Positions 28,970-38,132 of a stretch of 64,000 nucleotides of DNA are shown here, one piece after another. Numbering within the stretch: position 1 is the first letter of the stretch; each line of letters begins with the position of its first letter. Source of the stretch: Bacillus salacetis (lineage in GTDB: Bacteria > Bacillota > Bacilli > Bacillales > Bacillaceae_B); NCBI RefSeq assembly GCF_003581585.1, contig NZ_QXIR01000008.1, positions 1 to 64,000 on the forward strand, written 5' to 3'. The notes beneath the pieces were generated by a model. That model ran no database searches. It was not told the DNA's origin and was given only the letters and a program-made list of their open reading frames with translations. The position numbers were made by a program, and so were the translations under genes.

Positions 28970-29782
28970 TTGACTGAAACTACATATGAGCTGCTGAAAT
29001 ATCTTTTTCTCGGTTTATTTCAGGGCTTTACAGAACCCATCCCCATTTCGTCAAGCGGACATTTACAGCTCGCACAGCATTACCTGGATATCAACCTTCC
29101 CGGATTGACTTTCGAGCTCCTGGTAAATACAGCATCTTTATTTGCTGTACTGATCATATACCGAGGGGATATCATGCGTCTTGTCATGAACGGACTTGGT
29201 TATTTCAAGGAGAAAAGCCCTGAGAATAAACGTGATTTTCATTTTATTATTTACCTGATCGTCGGGACCATTCCTGCTGGTGTGATCGGCGTCTTGTTTG
29301 GTGATTTTATTTCAGATAATCTTTCTTCAATCAAGACCGTTGCCATCACTCTCATCATTACAGGGATCGCTTTATGGCTGATCAGAAACATGCGCGGCCG
29401 GAAACACGATGGTGACCTGACTATGAAAGATGCCATCATTGTCGGTCTTGCCCAAGCAGTTGCCTTGATTCCTGGAATCAGCCGCTCCGGTGCGACGATT
29501 GTTGCAGCGATGGCCAGGGGAATGAATCAGGAAACTGCTTTGAGGTATTCATTCCTGTTATATATTCCTGTCAGCCTGGGCGGAATGGTTCTTGGACTAT
29601 CCGATTTATTGGATGACCCTAATCTCAGCACTATGATGATGCCTTATACAGTTGCCTTCCTTGGTTCATTAGTCGCTTCCTATTTTTCTTTGAAGTGGTT
29701 CATGAATGTCATGGCAAAAGGAAATTTGAAGATATTTGCGATTTATTGTGTAATCGTCGGATTACTGGTGTTAATTTTTTAG
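28970..29782 (+). CDS. uppP: Undecaprenyl-diphosphate phosphatase (BacA/UppP family)
   Basis: A 270-residue multi-pass membrane enzyme recycling the C55 lipid carrier of wall synthesis. Family motifs are visible: [16 protein letters not shown] near residue 20 (the catalytic Glu/Ser motif, usually TEFLPVSSTGH) and [10 protein letters not shown] near 168-177. The first motif deviates ([10 protein letters not shown]), suggesting a paralogous subgroup. The TTG at 28970 lies 8 nt after GGAGG; an earlier TTG at 28955 overlaps that site. Confidence 0.88.
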   Translation: MTETTYELLKYLFLGLFQGFTEPIPISSSGHLQLAQHYLDINLPGLTFELLVNTASLFAVLIIYRGDIMRLVMNGLGYFKEKSPENKRDFHFIIYLIVGTIPAGVIGVLFGDFISDNLSSIKTVAITLIITGIALWLIRNMRGRKHDGDLTMKDAIIVGLAQAVALIPGISRSGATIVAAMARGMNQETALRYSFLLYIPVSLGGMVLGLSDLLDDPNLSTMMMPYTVAFLGSLVASYFSLKWFMNVMAKGNLKIFAIYCVIVGLLVLIF

Positions 29783-29784
29783 GA

Positions 29785-29812
29785 GAACGGATGGATTCCG
29801 TTCTTTTTTTGT
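29785..29812 (+). terminator. Terminator of uppP
   Basis: GAACGGA / TCCGTTC hairpin followed by seven T. Confidence 0.85.
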
Positions 29813-29869
29813 TGGTTTCAGCTTTTCAGTTCACTCGGCGCAGATTGGAGATCCACTTAGAATCTGTCT

Positions 29870-30035
29870 AAGGGGTACATTTCTCAGCTGATCTTGCCCT
29901 TTCATACACCATCAGGCCAATGTAGGGATACGTTGCTCCACTTGTCGTGCCCTTCAAACACCAACCGGCCAATTTTGCGGTACGTTTCTTCACTGATCCT
30001 GAGACAGCTTCTTACCTTTGCAGGGATTCATTTCT
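29870..30035. repeat. Degenerate tandem repeat, ~53-bp unit, about 3 copies
   Basis: TAC(A/G)TTTCT...CTGAT/TTGTC...TG-CCCTTTCA/CCCTTCAA...ACCA-CAGGCCAAT recurs. The TAC of each unit starts at 29876, 29929 and 29981, and the CCCT motif at 29897 and 29950 (53 bp apart). The array lies between the terminators of the convergent genes uppP and yitW. Confidence 0.65.
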
Positions 30036-30061
30036 TTTATAAACTCTGCGAGACCTTCTAA

Positions 30062-30096
30062 TAAAATAAACCGCCCAGGGCATTCTGGGCGGTTTC
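30062..30096 (-). terminator. Terminator of yitW
   Basis: AAACCGCCCAG pairs perfectly with CTGGGCGGTTT around a 6-nt loop; TATTTTA follows on the minus strand. Confidence 0.85.
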
Positions 30097-30104
30097 GATC
30101 AAAC

Positions 30105-30413
30105 TTATCTGATTCCCAATGCGATTTTAGCATAACGGGACATCTTATCCTTGCTCCAAGGCGGATTCCAAACAATATCAACTTCGGTTTCCTTTACTTC
30201 AGGCAGGTCGGAAAGCGCTGCTTTGACCTGATCGACAATCGTTCCGGCAAGCGGACATCCCATGGATGTAAGGGTCATCGTTACGATTGCTTTTCCTTCA
30301 TCGTCCAATTCCACATCATATACCAATCCGAGGTTGACGATATCTATGCCTAATTCAGGGTCGACCACTTGTTCAAGTGCCCCCATCATGCTGTCTTTCA
30401 TTTCCTGATCCAT
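30105..30413 (-). CDS. yitW: MIP18/SufT-type Fe-S assembly protein YitW
   Basis: A 102-residue DUF59 (MIP18) protein: VVDPELGIDIVNLGLVYDV N-terminal signature and TLTSMGCPLAGTI with the conserved Cys-Pro. Members assist iron-sulfur cluster maturation. The ATG has an AAGGAG site. It follows yitV on the same strand with a 94-bp gap. Confidence 0.9.
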   Translation of the reverse strand: MDQEMKDSMMGALEQVVDPELGIDIVNLGLVYDVELDDEGKAIVTMTLTSMGCPLAGTIVDQVKAALSDLPEVKETEVDIVWNPPWSKDKMSRYAKIALGIR

Positions 30414-30507
30414 CTTTTGCTTTCACTCCTTATCTAACCCTTTTTCTATTTTTATCTTAACAAAGAATGTTATGTATAGAAAGTGATACGGTTCCATCTA
30501 GGAAGGT

Positions 30508-31275
30508 CTATAGGTTATCGGCAACCCATTGGACACTTCTGAGCACTCCATCCCGTGAAACCTTATGGCCGCCAAGATCATCAGTCATGAACTGTAAATC
30601 ATGCAGTTTCGGATGGTCATTTCCCGAAAGCGTTTTGTAGAAATCGTAAGCTGGTTGATAAGGAACCACTGTATCCTGTTTTCCATGCCAGAAGAACAAG
30701 GATTTCCCTTCCAGGACCTCAGGCTGTCTACTCAGATCATAATTCCCAAGCATATCCATCATTGAATTCAACTTTTCTTCTGAATAAGGAAGAGTGTATC
30801 CCCTCTTTTTCAGCATACTGATTTGCGCATTCGCCAGATCCACATAAGATGGGCATCCCATCAGGCTGACGGCTGCCTTGATCCAGGGAAACTTGGTCAG
30901 TGCTCCCAGGGTGACAATCCCGCCCATGGAAGTCCCTGCAACGCCGAGGCGCCCCTCATTGATGAGACCGTTCTTGCTGTAGTGATCCTTGAGAATGCCT
31001 AATTCCTCTATGGTCGTCAGGACGATTTCCCAGAACTTAGTGCTGAGGCGGGTTTCGTCGAGTCCTTCCCCTCTTTCTCCGTGGAGCAGTGTGTCGGGCA
31101 TCAGGACCCTGTATCCTTTCTCCGCAAGGTAGTAGGCATAATGCAGATTATGTTCTTTGGCACTGGTGAATCCATGGATGAAAAATACGGCAGGCAAAGC
31201 ACTGCTGGCTGATTCATCCATACTGATATTCAGGACTGGTATGCTGCCGATTATATCTTTTTTTATCGTGATCAT
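30508..31275 (-). CDS. yitV: Alpha/beta hydrolase (esterase) YitV
   Basis: A 255-residue hydrolase with an intact nucleophile elbow GTSMGG (VAGTSMGGIVTLG), oxyanion region FIHGFTSAKEHN, and late catalytic segments WHGKQDTVVPYQPAY (Asp) and GGHKVS (His). Resembles the prolyl-oligopeptidase/YitV esterase group. Natural substrate unknown. It is divergent from yitU. Confidence 0.85.
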   Translation of the reverse strand: MITIKKDIIGSIPVLNISMDESASSALPAVFFIHGFTSAKEHNLHYAYYLAEKGYRVLMPDTLLHGERGEGLDETRLSTKFWEIVLTTIEELGILKDHYSKNGLINEGRLGVAGTSMGGIVTLGALTKFPWIKAAVSLMGCPSYVDLANAQISMLKKRGYTLPYSEEKLNSMMDMLGNYDLSRQPEVLEGKSLFFWHGKQDTVVPYQPAYDFYKTLSGNDHPKLHDLQFMTDDLGGHKVSRDGVLRSVQWVADNL

Positions 31276-31410
31276 TGAAATACTCCTTTATAAAAAGCCA
31301 TTTGTTAAGAATACTTTAAAGTTTACATAAATTAGTTTACCACGGTGGACTTCTGTTTTACGAAACATATACACTATAGATGTATTATAAAATGATTGGA
31401 GATTGATTTT

Positions 31411-32232
31411 ATGAGCATGGATAAGCATTTAATCGTTTTGGATTTAGATGGTACATTATTGACTGATGAAAAGAAAATTTCCGAAAAAACCAGACAGACC
31501 TTACATAAAGCAAAGGAACATGGTCATGAAGTCATGATTGCGACAGGACGTCCTTACAGAGCCAGTGAGATGTATTACAAAGAATTGGTGCTGAATACAC
31601 CGATTGTGAATTTCAACGGAGCTTTTGTCCACCATCCCCTTGATAAGGAATGGGGCATTTTCCATGAACCTATGGAAGTGGATGTAGCTAAAGACATCGT
31701 CCAAGCCTGCCACGACTTCGATTTCAATTTCAGGAATATCATTGCCGAAGTCATGGATGATGTCTATTTTCATTATCATGATGAACGCTTGATCGATGTA
31801 TTCAATTTCGGTGAGCCGAATGTTACGACTGGTGATTTGCGCAGCTACCTTAAAGAATCCCCTACCAGTATGCTGATCCATGCAGATGAGGAACATGTAA
31901 CAAATATCAGGGAACATCTCAGCAGCGTCCATGCCGAAGTGATTGATCACCGCCGATGGGCAGCCCCTTGGCATGTCATTGAAATCGTCAAGAGTGGATT
32001 GAATAAAGCGGTAGGTATTGAAAAGGTCGCACAGCATTTACAAATCCCTCAAGATCGGATCATTGCATTTGGTGATGAAGATAATGATCTCGAAATGCTC
32101 AAATATGCAGGTTTCGGGGTGGCGATGGGAAATGCCATTGAACCTTTGAAAAGCGTAGCCGATGATATCACACTCAGCAATGAGGAAGATGGTATTGCCG
32201 CATTTTTAAACGGCCATCTCCGCCTCGGCTGA
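31411..32232 (+). CDS. yitU: HAD-superfamily phosphatase YitU (Cof type)
   Basis: A 273-residue Cof-type HAD phosphatase. Motif I is LDLDGTLL (nucleophile Asp), motif II IATGRP, a cap domain spans roughly 85-190, motif III includes Lys of NKAVG, and motif IV is FGDEDNDLEML. The start at 31411 follows GGAG; the frame is open five codons upstream. In B. subtilis YitU has been linked to flavin-precursor dephosphorylation; that assignment is not visible in the sequence. Confidence 0.88.
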   Translation: MSMDKHLIVLDLDGTLLTDEKKISEKTRQTLHKAKEHGHEVMIATGRPYRASEMYYKELVLNTPIVNFNGAFVHHPLDKEWGIFHEPMEVDVAKDIVQACHDFDFNFRNIIAEVMDDVYFHYHDERLIDVFNFGEPNVTTGDLRSYLKESPTSMLIHADEEHVTNIREHLSSVHAEVIDHRRWAAPWHVIEIVKSGLNKAVGIEKVAQHLQIPQDRIIAFGDEDNDLEMLKYAGFGVAMGNAIEPLKSVADDITLSNEEDGIAAFLNGHLRLG

Positions 32233-32358
32233 TTTACAACAGACAACAGACTTTAACAGTGCTGGCAAAAATTCTGCACTCTAATAAGCTGCAGTTCTGC
32301 CCATACTAACAGAGAGCACGAGAATGTTGGTGCTTAAACTGACTAAGGGGTGCTGAAT

Positions 32359-32511
32359 ATGGGCAGAAGCAATAAATCGAAAAGATTTGTGCAGCAGGGA
32401 AAAGATGCGGTTTCAAAACATGATGACCGGATCCCTTACCATTCCACTCTGGCTGAAGCTGAAGCGAAGAAATTGGAAAACGTTGAAAACTCTTCACTTG
32501 GAGGCATATAA
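32359..32511 (+). CDS. Small basic hypothetical protein
   Basis: A 50-residue protein, MGRSNKSKRFVQQGKDAVSK ... KLENVENSSLGGI. AAGGGG lies 10 nt upstream of its ATG, and its stop is one base before the start of the next small gene, so translation is probably coupled. Not recognised; no motif. Confidence 0.6.
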   Translation: MGRSNKSKRFVQQGKDAVSKHDDRIPYHSTLAEAEAKKLENVENSSLGGI

Positions 32512-32512
32512 G

Positions 32513-32707
32513 ATGGGCAACCGCTTATTTCAGGAAGCCCGCCAGTATGTCCAACTAGCCAAAGAGGCTTCATCAGCAGGCAGCGAAGACACCCAGCAAA
32601 CCATTCAACGTGCCAAAAATGCTCTTTCATCTGCTTACACAAATACGAATAGAGCAGAACAGCAGCAGCTTCGAGGTTTACAGGATGAACTGAATCAGCT
32701 TCACTAA
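32513..32707 (+). CDS. DUF3813-type small protein
   Basis: A 64-residue protein, helical and rich in Gln/Ala (MGNRLFQEARQYVQLAKEA, ending LQDELNQLH). It fits the DUF3813 family found near yitU. GGAGG of the preceding gene's end serves as ribosome site. The frame is open upstream to 32387 but would overlap the preceding gene. Function unknown. Confidence 0.7.
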   Translation: MGNRLFQEARQYVQLAKEASSAGSEDTQQTIQRAKNALSSAYTNTNRAEQQQLRGLQDELNQLH

Positions 32708-32708
32708 A

Positions 32709-32746
32709 ATCAGAAGCATTTGGCAATTGCCAAATGCTTCATTTAA
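32709..32746. terminator. Bidirectional terminator
   Basis: GAAGCATTTGGC / GCCAAATGCTTC perfect 12-bp stem (32713-32740) between convergent genes, with short A/T runs on both sides. It overlaps the ipi stop. Confidence 0.8.
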
Positions 32747-33495
32747 TTTAATCTCAGTGTATAGTTATGATGTATTGTTCCTTCTTTCAGGTCCCGTTCA
32801 TACAGATTCACCAGCACTGGCCTATCTTTTGGAAACTGCCCGGTATCTATTTTAAAGGCAAAGTCAAAAGGGACCCAATTTGGATATTCTTTATTCACTT
32901 TCACAAGCGTTTCCTCTTTCAACATATGGTGGCCATCTTCCACAGTATAATAGAAGCTGCCCGCTGATACCTTTGCCTCACCCTTTATCTGGAAAGAACC
33001 GTCATTTTTCGATAACTCTACATGTCTGAAAGAAGGATTTTCCTGTGCAACTGCAATGGCAATATTTTTGGTGAAATCAATATTGACAGGTGTACCATTA
33101 ATATTTTTCACCATGAGAGAGGCATGGATTGTATACTTTCCGGATGGGATCCTTTTTCCATCTGATGATGTGTACTTCCATTGATCTCTCCATATCTTCG
33201 TTTCCCCGCTCTTTACTCTCACCCGCTGAACTGCCTGAAGGAATGCTTTATTATCACTATATCTATAAACCTTATTGCCGGCATGATCCCGCACTTCATA
33301 ATCGTAGAATTGGCTCGTAGGAAATTCCAGAACCATCTCTGCGGGAGTATTATTAAATATCCTGAATTGCAAGTCTGCAGATTCTGGATTCCCGGTAATC
33401 TCCACGTCCCAATCAGGCTGCTGGGCGAGTGTACCTCCAGGCAGGCAGTACAGCGACAGCAGAATAATAAATAAATTCACAGCCACTCTTTTCAA
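32743..33495 (-). CDS. ipi: Secreted BsuPI-type proteinase inhibitor
   Basis: A 250-residue protein. A signal peptide (KRVAVNLFIILLSLYCLPGG) is followed by one BsuPI (intracellular proteinase inhibitor) domain, about residues 25-135: LQFRIFNNTPAEMVLEFPTS, QFYDYEVRD, YRYSDNKAF and WKYTSSDGK. A second beta-rich domain follows at about 140-250. The start is TTG at 33495 after AAGGAG; the longer frame would overlap yitT. B. subtilis Ipi is shorter and lacks a signal peptide, so this is an exported, extended version. Confidence 0.75.
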   Translation of the reverse strand: MKRVAVNLFIILLSLYCLPGGTLAQQPDWDVEITGNPESADLQFRIFNNTPAEMVLEFPTSQFYDYEVRDHAGNKVYRYSDNKAFLQAVQRVRVKSGETKIWRDQWKYTSSDGKRIPSGKYTIHASLMVKNINGTPVNIDFTKNIAIAVAQENPSFRHVELSKNDGSFQIKGEAKVSAGSFYYTVEDGHHMLKEETLVKVNKEYPNWVPFDFAFKIDTGQFPKDRPVLVNLYERDLKEGTIHHNYTLRLN

Positions 33496-33550
33496 AGGCT
33501 TACTCCTTTCACTTACGGATGTGCCTTTATTATTCTCAACTTTCCGGGTA

Positions 33551-34405
33551 TTAGTCTCTCCGGAAGAAACCGAAAATCCCGGCTGTTTCAACAATATTAG
33601 TAAAGGCACCCGGATCCACTTCTTTGATAATGTGTTCCAGATCATATAACTCATAACGGGTAATAACGATGAACAGCATCTCTTTTTCTTCATTTGTGAA
33701 TCCGCCTTTTGCCGGCAAGGTTGTAATGCCCCTGACAAGCTTGGAGTGGATTGCTTGTTTCAGCTCTGCTGAATTTTTTGTAATGACCATGGCTGTAAGC
33801 TTTTCATGTCTTGTATGGATGGCGTCAATCACCCTTGTGGAAACATAAAGTGTTACCAGGGTGTACAGTGCTTTCTCCCACCCATAAAGCTGGCCGGCAG
33901 TAAGAATGATGACTGAATTCATCAGGAAAAAATATGTACCGACCGGCCGATCTTTCAAACGGGAAAGGATCATGGCGATTATATCCATGCCTCCAGTGGA
34001 TGCACCCCATTTTAACGTAATCCCGACGCCAATTGCGGCAATGACTCCTCCAAACACAGCATTCAGCAGGATATCCGGAGAAAGGTGGGTAATCGGAATG
34101 AATCCAAGGAAAACGGTAGTGGACAAAACAGATACAAAACTATAAAATGTAAATGATTTCCCTACCTTCAACCAGCCCAAAATGGTAACAGGGATATTGA
34201 GCAGCAGCAGCAGGATACCGGTAGATATATTAAAAGGTGTATAATCCGATAAGACACTTGATAACAGCTGTGCAATACCTGTAAATCCGCTGGCATAAAC
34301 ATTTGCCGGTATTAGGAATAAATTCAGGGCCAGTGCATTCAGAAGAGCCCCGAACAGCACGACTACCACTTTTTTTGATTCCAGCACTACAAAGTCACGC
34401 GACAT
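33551..34405 (-). CDS. yitT: YitT family membrane protein (DUF2179)
   Basis: A 284-residue protein with five to six membrane segments (for example VVVVLFGALLNALALNLFLI, GITLKWGASTGGMDIIAMIL) and a C-terminal cytoplasmic DUF2179 domain (KLTAMVITKNSAELKQAI, FTNEEKEMLFIVI, PGAFTNIVETAGIFG). Transport role suspected in the family, substrate unknown. It lies 55 bp upstream of ipi on the same strand. Confidence 0.9.
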   Translation of the reverse strand: MSRDFVVLESKKVVVVLFGALLNALALNLFLIPANVYASGFTGIAQLLSSVLSDYTPFNISTGILLLLLNIPVTILGWLKVGKSFTFYSFVSVLSTTVFLGFIPITHLSPDILLNAVFGGVIAAIGVGITLKWGASTGGMDIIAMILSRLKDRPVGTYFFLMNSVIILTAGQLYGWEKALYTLVTLYVSTRVIDAIHTRHEKLTAMVITKNSAELKQAIHSKLVRGITTLPAKGGFTNEEKEMLFIVITRYELYDLEHIIKEVDPGAFTNIVETAGIFGFFRRD

Positions 34406-34565
34406 TGCATTCCCTCCTAAAAAAAATCTTTCTTTCTTTATTTATCCCAAAAATGAAAAAATCAACAAACCATTGTCATTTTTTCTATAAATGGCTAGAC
34501 TTAGTATATATAGCTTATGTTGTTTTCTGTCAAATACATAAATTTATAAGGGGTAGTTAGTCAAA

Positions 34566-35432
34566 ATGAATATTCGATTATTTGCCGATAGTGCTTCAGA
34601 TCTTCCAAATGTTTTCTATGATGAGTATGACGTAAAGCTGATACCTCTTCGTGTCCTTGTCGATGATAAAGAGTTTGAAGATATGGTCACAATCCAGCCT
34701 AAAGAAGTATTCCAGAAAATCCGGGAAGGACAAATGCCAAAAACATCCCAGGCATCCCCCGTATTTTTCGAAAAAGTTTTTACCGAACTTGCCCAAAGCG
34801 GGGACAAAGGAATTTATATTACTTTTTCTTCAGAGCTTTCAGGTACTTATCAAACAGCGGTCATGATCAGGGATCAGGTCAAAGAGGATTATCCGCAGCT
34901 GGACTTGACCATCATTGACAGCAAATGTGCTTCACTGGGTTACGGCCTGGCAGTAAGAGAAGCAGCAGAGCTGTTGAAACTGGGGGCATCCGCTGACAAA
35001 ATCATTTCCTTTGCTTCCAATAGATGCGAGCACATGGAGCATCTATTTACAGTGGAAGATCTTGATTATTTAGCCAAAGGCGGCAGAGTATCAAAAGCTT
35101 CAGCTTTCCTTGGCGGCCTGTTGAATGTTAAGCCGCTTCTGCATGTTGAGGACGGCAAGCTTGTACCGATAGAAAAGATCCGCGGACGGAAAAAGGTTCT
35201 TAAACGGATCCTTGATGTCATGGAAGAACGGGGCCAGAACCTGGAACAGCAGGTCGTGGCCATCAGTCATGGTGACGATGTGGAGCTTGCACAGGAAATG
35301 AAAAATCTGATACAGGAAAGATTCCAGCCAAAAGAAATTTACATCAATATCATCGGAGCTGCAGTCGGATCGCACGCCGGCCCCGGAACACTGGCAATTT
35401 TCTTTTCCAATCAATACCCTGCAGCTGAGTAA
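34566..35432 (+). CDS. yitS: DegV family fatty-acid-binding protein
   Basis: A 288-residue DegV protein, a fatty-acid-binding family that acts as FakB in host-type fatty-acid kinase systems. N-terminal RLFADSASDLP (DegV motif), TSQASP, YITFSSELSGTYQTA, and GxHxGPG near the end (AVGSHAGPGTLAIFF), which binds the carboxylate. Divergent from yitT. Position matches yitS of B. subtilis. No kinase (FakA) gene is nearby, which is usual. Confidence 0.9.
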   Translation: MNIRLFADSASDLPNVFYDEYDVKLIPLRVLVDDKEFEDMVTIQPKEVFQKIREGQMPKTSQASPVFFEKVFTELAQSGDKGIYITFSSELSGTYQTAVMIRDQVKEDYPQLDLTIIDSKCASLGYGLAVREAAELLKLGASADKIISFASNRCEHMEHLFTVEDLDYLAKGGRVSKASAFLGGLLNVKPLLHVEDGKLVPIEKIRGRKKVLKRILDVMEERGQNLEQQVVAISHGDDVELAQEMKNLIQERFQPKEIYINIIGAAVGSHAGPGTLAIFFSNQYPAAE

Positions 35433-35493
35433 TAAGCCTCCCTCTTTCAGGAAAAACTAAACCTGAAACAGATATAGAAGGGAGACTTTCAAC

Positions 35494-35625
35494 ATGCCGC
35501 ATACTTCAGATAATGATAAAAAAGCGAAAGACAATAACGCCTTGCATCACGAGAAGAATATGATGGAAGAGAAGAACCGGAAAAGAGGAAAGAACCAGTA
35601 CTCTAAAAAAACCGACCATCTCTGA
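35494..35625 (+). CDS. DUF3941-type small protein
   Basis: A 43-residue very hydrophilic protein, MPHTSDNDKKAKDNNALHHE ... KNQYSKKTDHL. Fits the short DUF3941 family of Bacillaceae. The SD AGGGAG at 35479-35484 lies 9 nt before the ATG, and is the right arm of a hairpin with CTCCCT at 35438-35443. Function unknown. Confidence 0.72.
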   Translation: MPHTSDNDKKAKDNNALHHEKNMMEEKNRKRGKNQYSKKTDHL

Positions 35626-35629
35626 TTCC

Positions 35630-35667
35630 AAAGGAGCGGCTGCAAAGAAAAGCAGCCGCTCCTTTCG
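35630..35667 (+). terminator. Terminator of the DUF3941 gene
   Basis: A 14-bp perfect stem (AAAGGAGCGGCTGC / GCAGCCGCTCCTTT), 8-nt loop. Its right end runs into the dispersed element. Confidence 0.75.
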
Positions 35668-35846
35668 CATATATTGTTGCTTTCGGAAAAACCCCAGGTG
35701 CCGGATTTTCCCCCTGTATTCAGAGGTTTTTCTCTCGAAGAAGAACAAGCAGCTCTTTTCTTTCCTGCTTACAGGGGTTTTTACGACGATTTACCATAAT
35801 TATTTGAAATTCATATTGAATAGCATCAAAGTTTACGAACAGAGCC
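35661..35846 (-). repeat. Dispersed ~190-bp element, copy 4
   Basis: A reverse-oriented copy from CTTTCGCATATATTGTTGC to TTTACGAACAGAGCC on the plus strand. The outermost bases on the left are replaced by the terminator arm. The internal hairpin reads AAGCAG ... CTGCTT around GAAAGAAAAGAG, a compensated change relative to GAGCAG ... CTGCTC of copy 5. The remaining DNA to 35985 shows only the likely yitK promoter region. Confidence 0.88.
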
Positions 35847-35985
35847 TTGTGAGGAAACACGAGTTTCCATGGAGCCCCACTCGCTGCGGGAATGCTTGTT
35901 AAAAGTTGTATGGTGTCAGTGCGTTGTCTATAATGGTAATAAAAGGCCGATGCTGCCTAAAAGCGATACATAAGGAGGTTATACC

Positions 35986-36477
35986 ATGGCAAAAGAAAAT
36001 TCATTCGATGTTGTTTCACAGGTTGATTTTCCAGAAGTGACAAATGCCATCAACGCGGCATTAAAAGAAATCAAAACCCGCTATGACTTTAAAGGAAGCA
36101 AGAGTGATATCTCCCTCGACAAGGAGGAAATCGTCTTGGTGTCCGACGATGAATATAAAATGAATCAGCTGAAGGATGTCCTGCTCAGTAAGCTCATCAA
36201 AAGAGGGGTGCCTGTCAAAAATCTGGACTACGGAAAGCTTGAAGGTGCATCCGGCGGTACAGTCCGCCAGCGTGCTAAATTAATGCAGGGCATCGGAAAA
36301 GAAGATGCAAAAAAAATCAATACACTCGTAAAAAACTCAGGACTGAAGGTCAAAAGCCAGATTCAGGATGACCAGATACGGGTAACAGGAAAAAGCAGGG
36401 ACGATCTTCAACAAATCATGGCTTCTGTCAGGGAAGCTGACTTGTCAGTGGATGTACAATTCGTGAACTTCCGTTAA
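35986..36477 (+). CDS. yitK: YajQ family nucleotide-binding protein
   Basis: A 163-residue protein of the YajQ family: [21 protein letters not shown]-terminus, [16 protein letters not shown], a central [18 protein letters not shown] segment, and the [13 protein letters not shown] end. Family members bind nucleotides, including cyclic-di-GMP in Xanthomonas. An EAL phosphodiesterase gene occurs at 56.5 kb, but any link is inference. The ATG follows AAGGAGG. Confidence 0.92.
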   Translation: MAKENSFDVVSQVDFPEVTNAINAALKEIKTRYDFKGSKSDISLDKEEIVLVSDDEYKMNQLKDVLLSKLIKRGVPVKNLDYGKLEGASGGTVRQRAKLMQGIGKEDAKKINTLVKNSGLKVKSQIQDDQIRVTGKSRDDLQQIMASVREADLSVDVQFVNFR

Positions 36478-36499
36478 TAAGACGCCGTTTCTAATCATG

Positions 36500-36534
36500 C
36501 CGGTTGGGTAAAATAAATCCAACCGGTTTTTTTT
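36500..36534 (+). terminator. Terminator of yitK
   Basis: CCGGTTGG / CCAACCGG with an 11-nt loop, followed by eight T. Confidence 0.85.
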
Positions 36535-36688
36535 ATTGATTTTTTAAACCAAGCTGCTAATTAATGCGAACTTCTAAGGATCTTTCAATAACCTTGCAGA
36601 TAATCATAACACCCCTTTTTATACCCGGGGAAATGGAGAATTTTTCCAGAAAGCAGCATTGTAATATACATTCAAAGGAGGACTGAAT

Positions 36689-38050
36689 TTGAATAAAAAA
36701 GTGCTCATAGTGGGAGGCGTCGCCGGCGGTGCCACAACCGCCGCCCAGCTCAGGAGAATGGATGAAGAATGTGAGATCATTGTCTTTGAAAAAGATGAAC
36801 ACATTTCTTTCGGAAACTGCGGAATGCCCTATTTTATCGGCGATGTCATAAAAGAGAGGGATCATTTGTTTGCAGCCACTCCAGAATCAATGAAAAATAA
36901 ACTGAATATTGATGTGCGTACCTTCAACGAAGTCCTATCCATTGACCGGGAACAAAAGATAATCAGCGTGAAAGATGCCCGCTCAGGAAAGGAATACCAG
37001 GAAGCCTATGACAAGCTGGTACTCGCACCAGGGGCATACCCATTCATCCCCCCTATTGACGGACTGGGAAACAGCCATTATTTTTCACTTCGGAACATTG
37101 AGGATATGGATGAAATCAAAGAATTTATCGAAAAAAACAAACCTGCTTCCTGTTCCATCATCGGAGGGGGATTTATAGGCATCGAAATGGCTGAAAACCT
37201 GTCAGGGCTCGGTATAAAAGTCAACCTTGTAGAGGCATCTCCTCATCTCATGGGTGTCCTTGATGAAGATATGAGCGAGATGATTGAACAGGAACTGAAT
37301 AGAAACGGAATCAATGTATACCTCAATGATGGAGCCGAGAAAATCAGGGAGGACGGCACCCTGGTGACCCAGCGGGGAAATGAATTGGAATCCGATTTCG
37401 TCCTCCTGGCAACAGGGGTGATGCCGCATACAAAATTGGCCGCGGACGCCGGCCTCTCTATCGGCATTACACGCGGAATCAAAACAAATGAGTATATGCA
37501 GACAATCGACGAGTCCATTTATGCTGTAGGCGATGCTGTTGAAACCATCAGTGCCATTACGGGAAATCCGATCAGGATTCCGCTTGCCTGGCCTGCTCAC
37601 AGACAATCTTATATCGCAGCTAAACATATCACAGGTGATCCGGTCAGCTTCAAAGGGCTGCTGGGTACCTCTGTAGTTAAGATTTTCGATTTGACTGCAG
37701 CCTCCACAGGTTTGAATGAAAAGCAGCTTTTAGCTGAAAACCTCCCCTTCAAGACAGCTGTCCATACAGGAAGATCGCATGCAGGCTATTATCCGGGGGC
37801 AGAAAAAGTAAAGATCAAGGTACACTTCCATGAAAAAACAGGAAAAATACTGGGCGCACAAATCATCGGAGGAGAAGGGGTTGATAAAAGGATCGACATT
37901 ATTGCCGCTTCCATAAATGGGAATATAACAGCCGACCAACTTCAGGAAATCGAAATCGCCTACTCCCCGCCGTATTCTTCACCGAAGGGCCTGCTAAACA
38001 TTATCGGGTATAAAGCAGAAAACCTGTTAAAAGATAAACCAGTTGATTAG
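36689..38050 (+). CDS. cdr: CoA-disulfide reductase
   Basis: A 453-residue FAD/NAD(P)-dependent flavoprotein. N-terminal FAD loop VGGVAGGATTAAQLRR, the single redox cysteine in SFGNCGMPYFIG (near residue 42) typical of CoA-disulfide reductases, a second Rossmann loop GGGFIGIEMAENL, the FAD motif YAVGDAVE, and a C-terminal dimerisation domain. It reduces CoA disulfide; NADH-oxidase-like relatives share the fold. The TTG start follows AAAGGAGG. Free-standing, without the rhodanese fusion seen in some relatives. Confidence 0.87.
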   Translation: MNKKVLIVGGVAGGATTAAQLRRMDEECEIIVFEKDEHISFGNCGMPYFIGDVIKERDHLFAATPESMKNKLNIDVRTFNEVLSIDREQKIISVKDARSGKEYQEAYDKLVLAPGAYPFIPPIDGLGNSHYFSLRNIEDMDEIKEFIEKNKPASCSIIGGGFIGIEMAENLSGLGIKVNLVEASPHLMGVLDEDMSEMIEQELNRNGINVYLNDGAEKIREDGTLVTQRGNELESDFVLLATGVMPHTKLAADAGLSIGITRGIKTNEYMQTIDESIYAVGDAVETISAITGNPIRIPLAWPAHRQSYIAAKHITGDPVSFKGLLGTSVVKIFDLTAASTGLNEKQLLAENLPFKTAVHTGRSHAGYYPGAEKVKIKVHFHEKTGKILGAQIIGGEGVDKRIDIIAASINGNITADQLQEIEIAYSPPYSSPKGLLNIIGYKAENLLKDKPVD

Positions 38051-38132
38051 GTTTTACAAATTACGGGTAAAAGAAATTTGAATTTCATGGCGGTTTTCTT
38101 ATTCTCTACCAAAACAAAGGAGTGTTGTTTGC

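Noticed and set aside
38050..38132. Sigma-B promoter for the GSP39-like SDR gene
   Set aside because: GTTTTA and GGGTAA are present but only 8 bp apart, too close for a sigma-B promoter.
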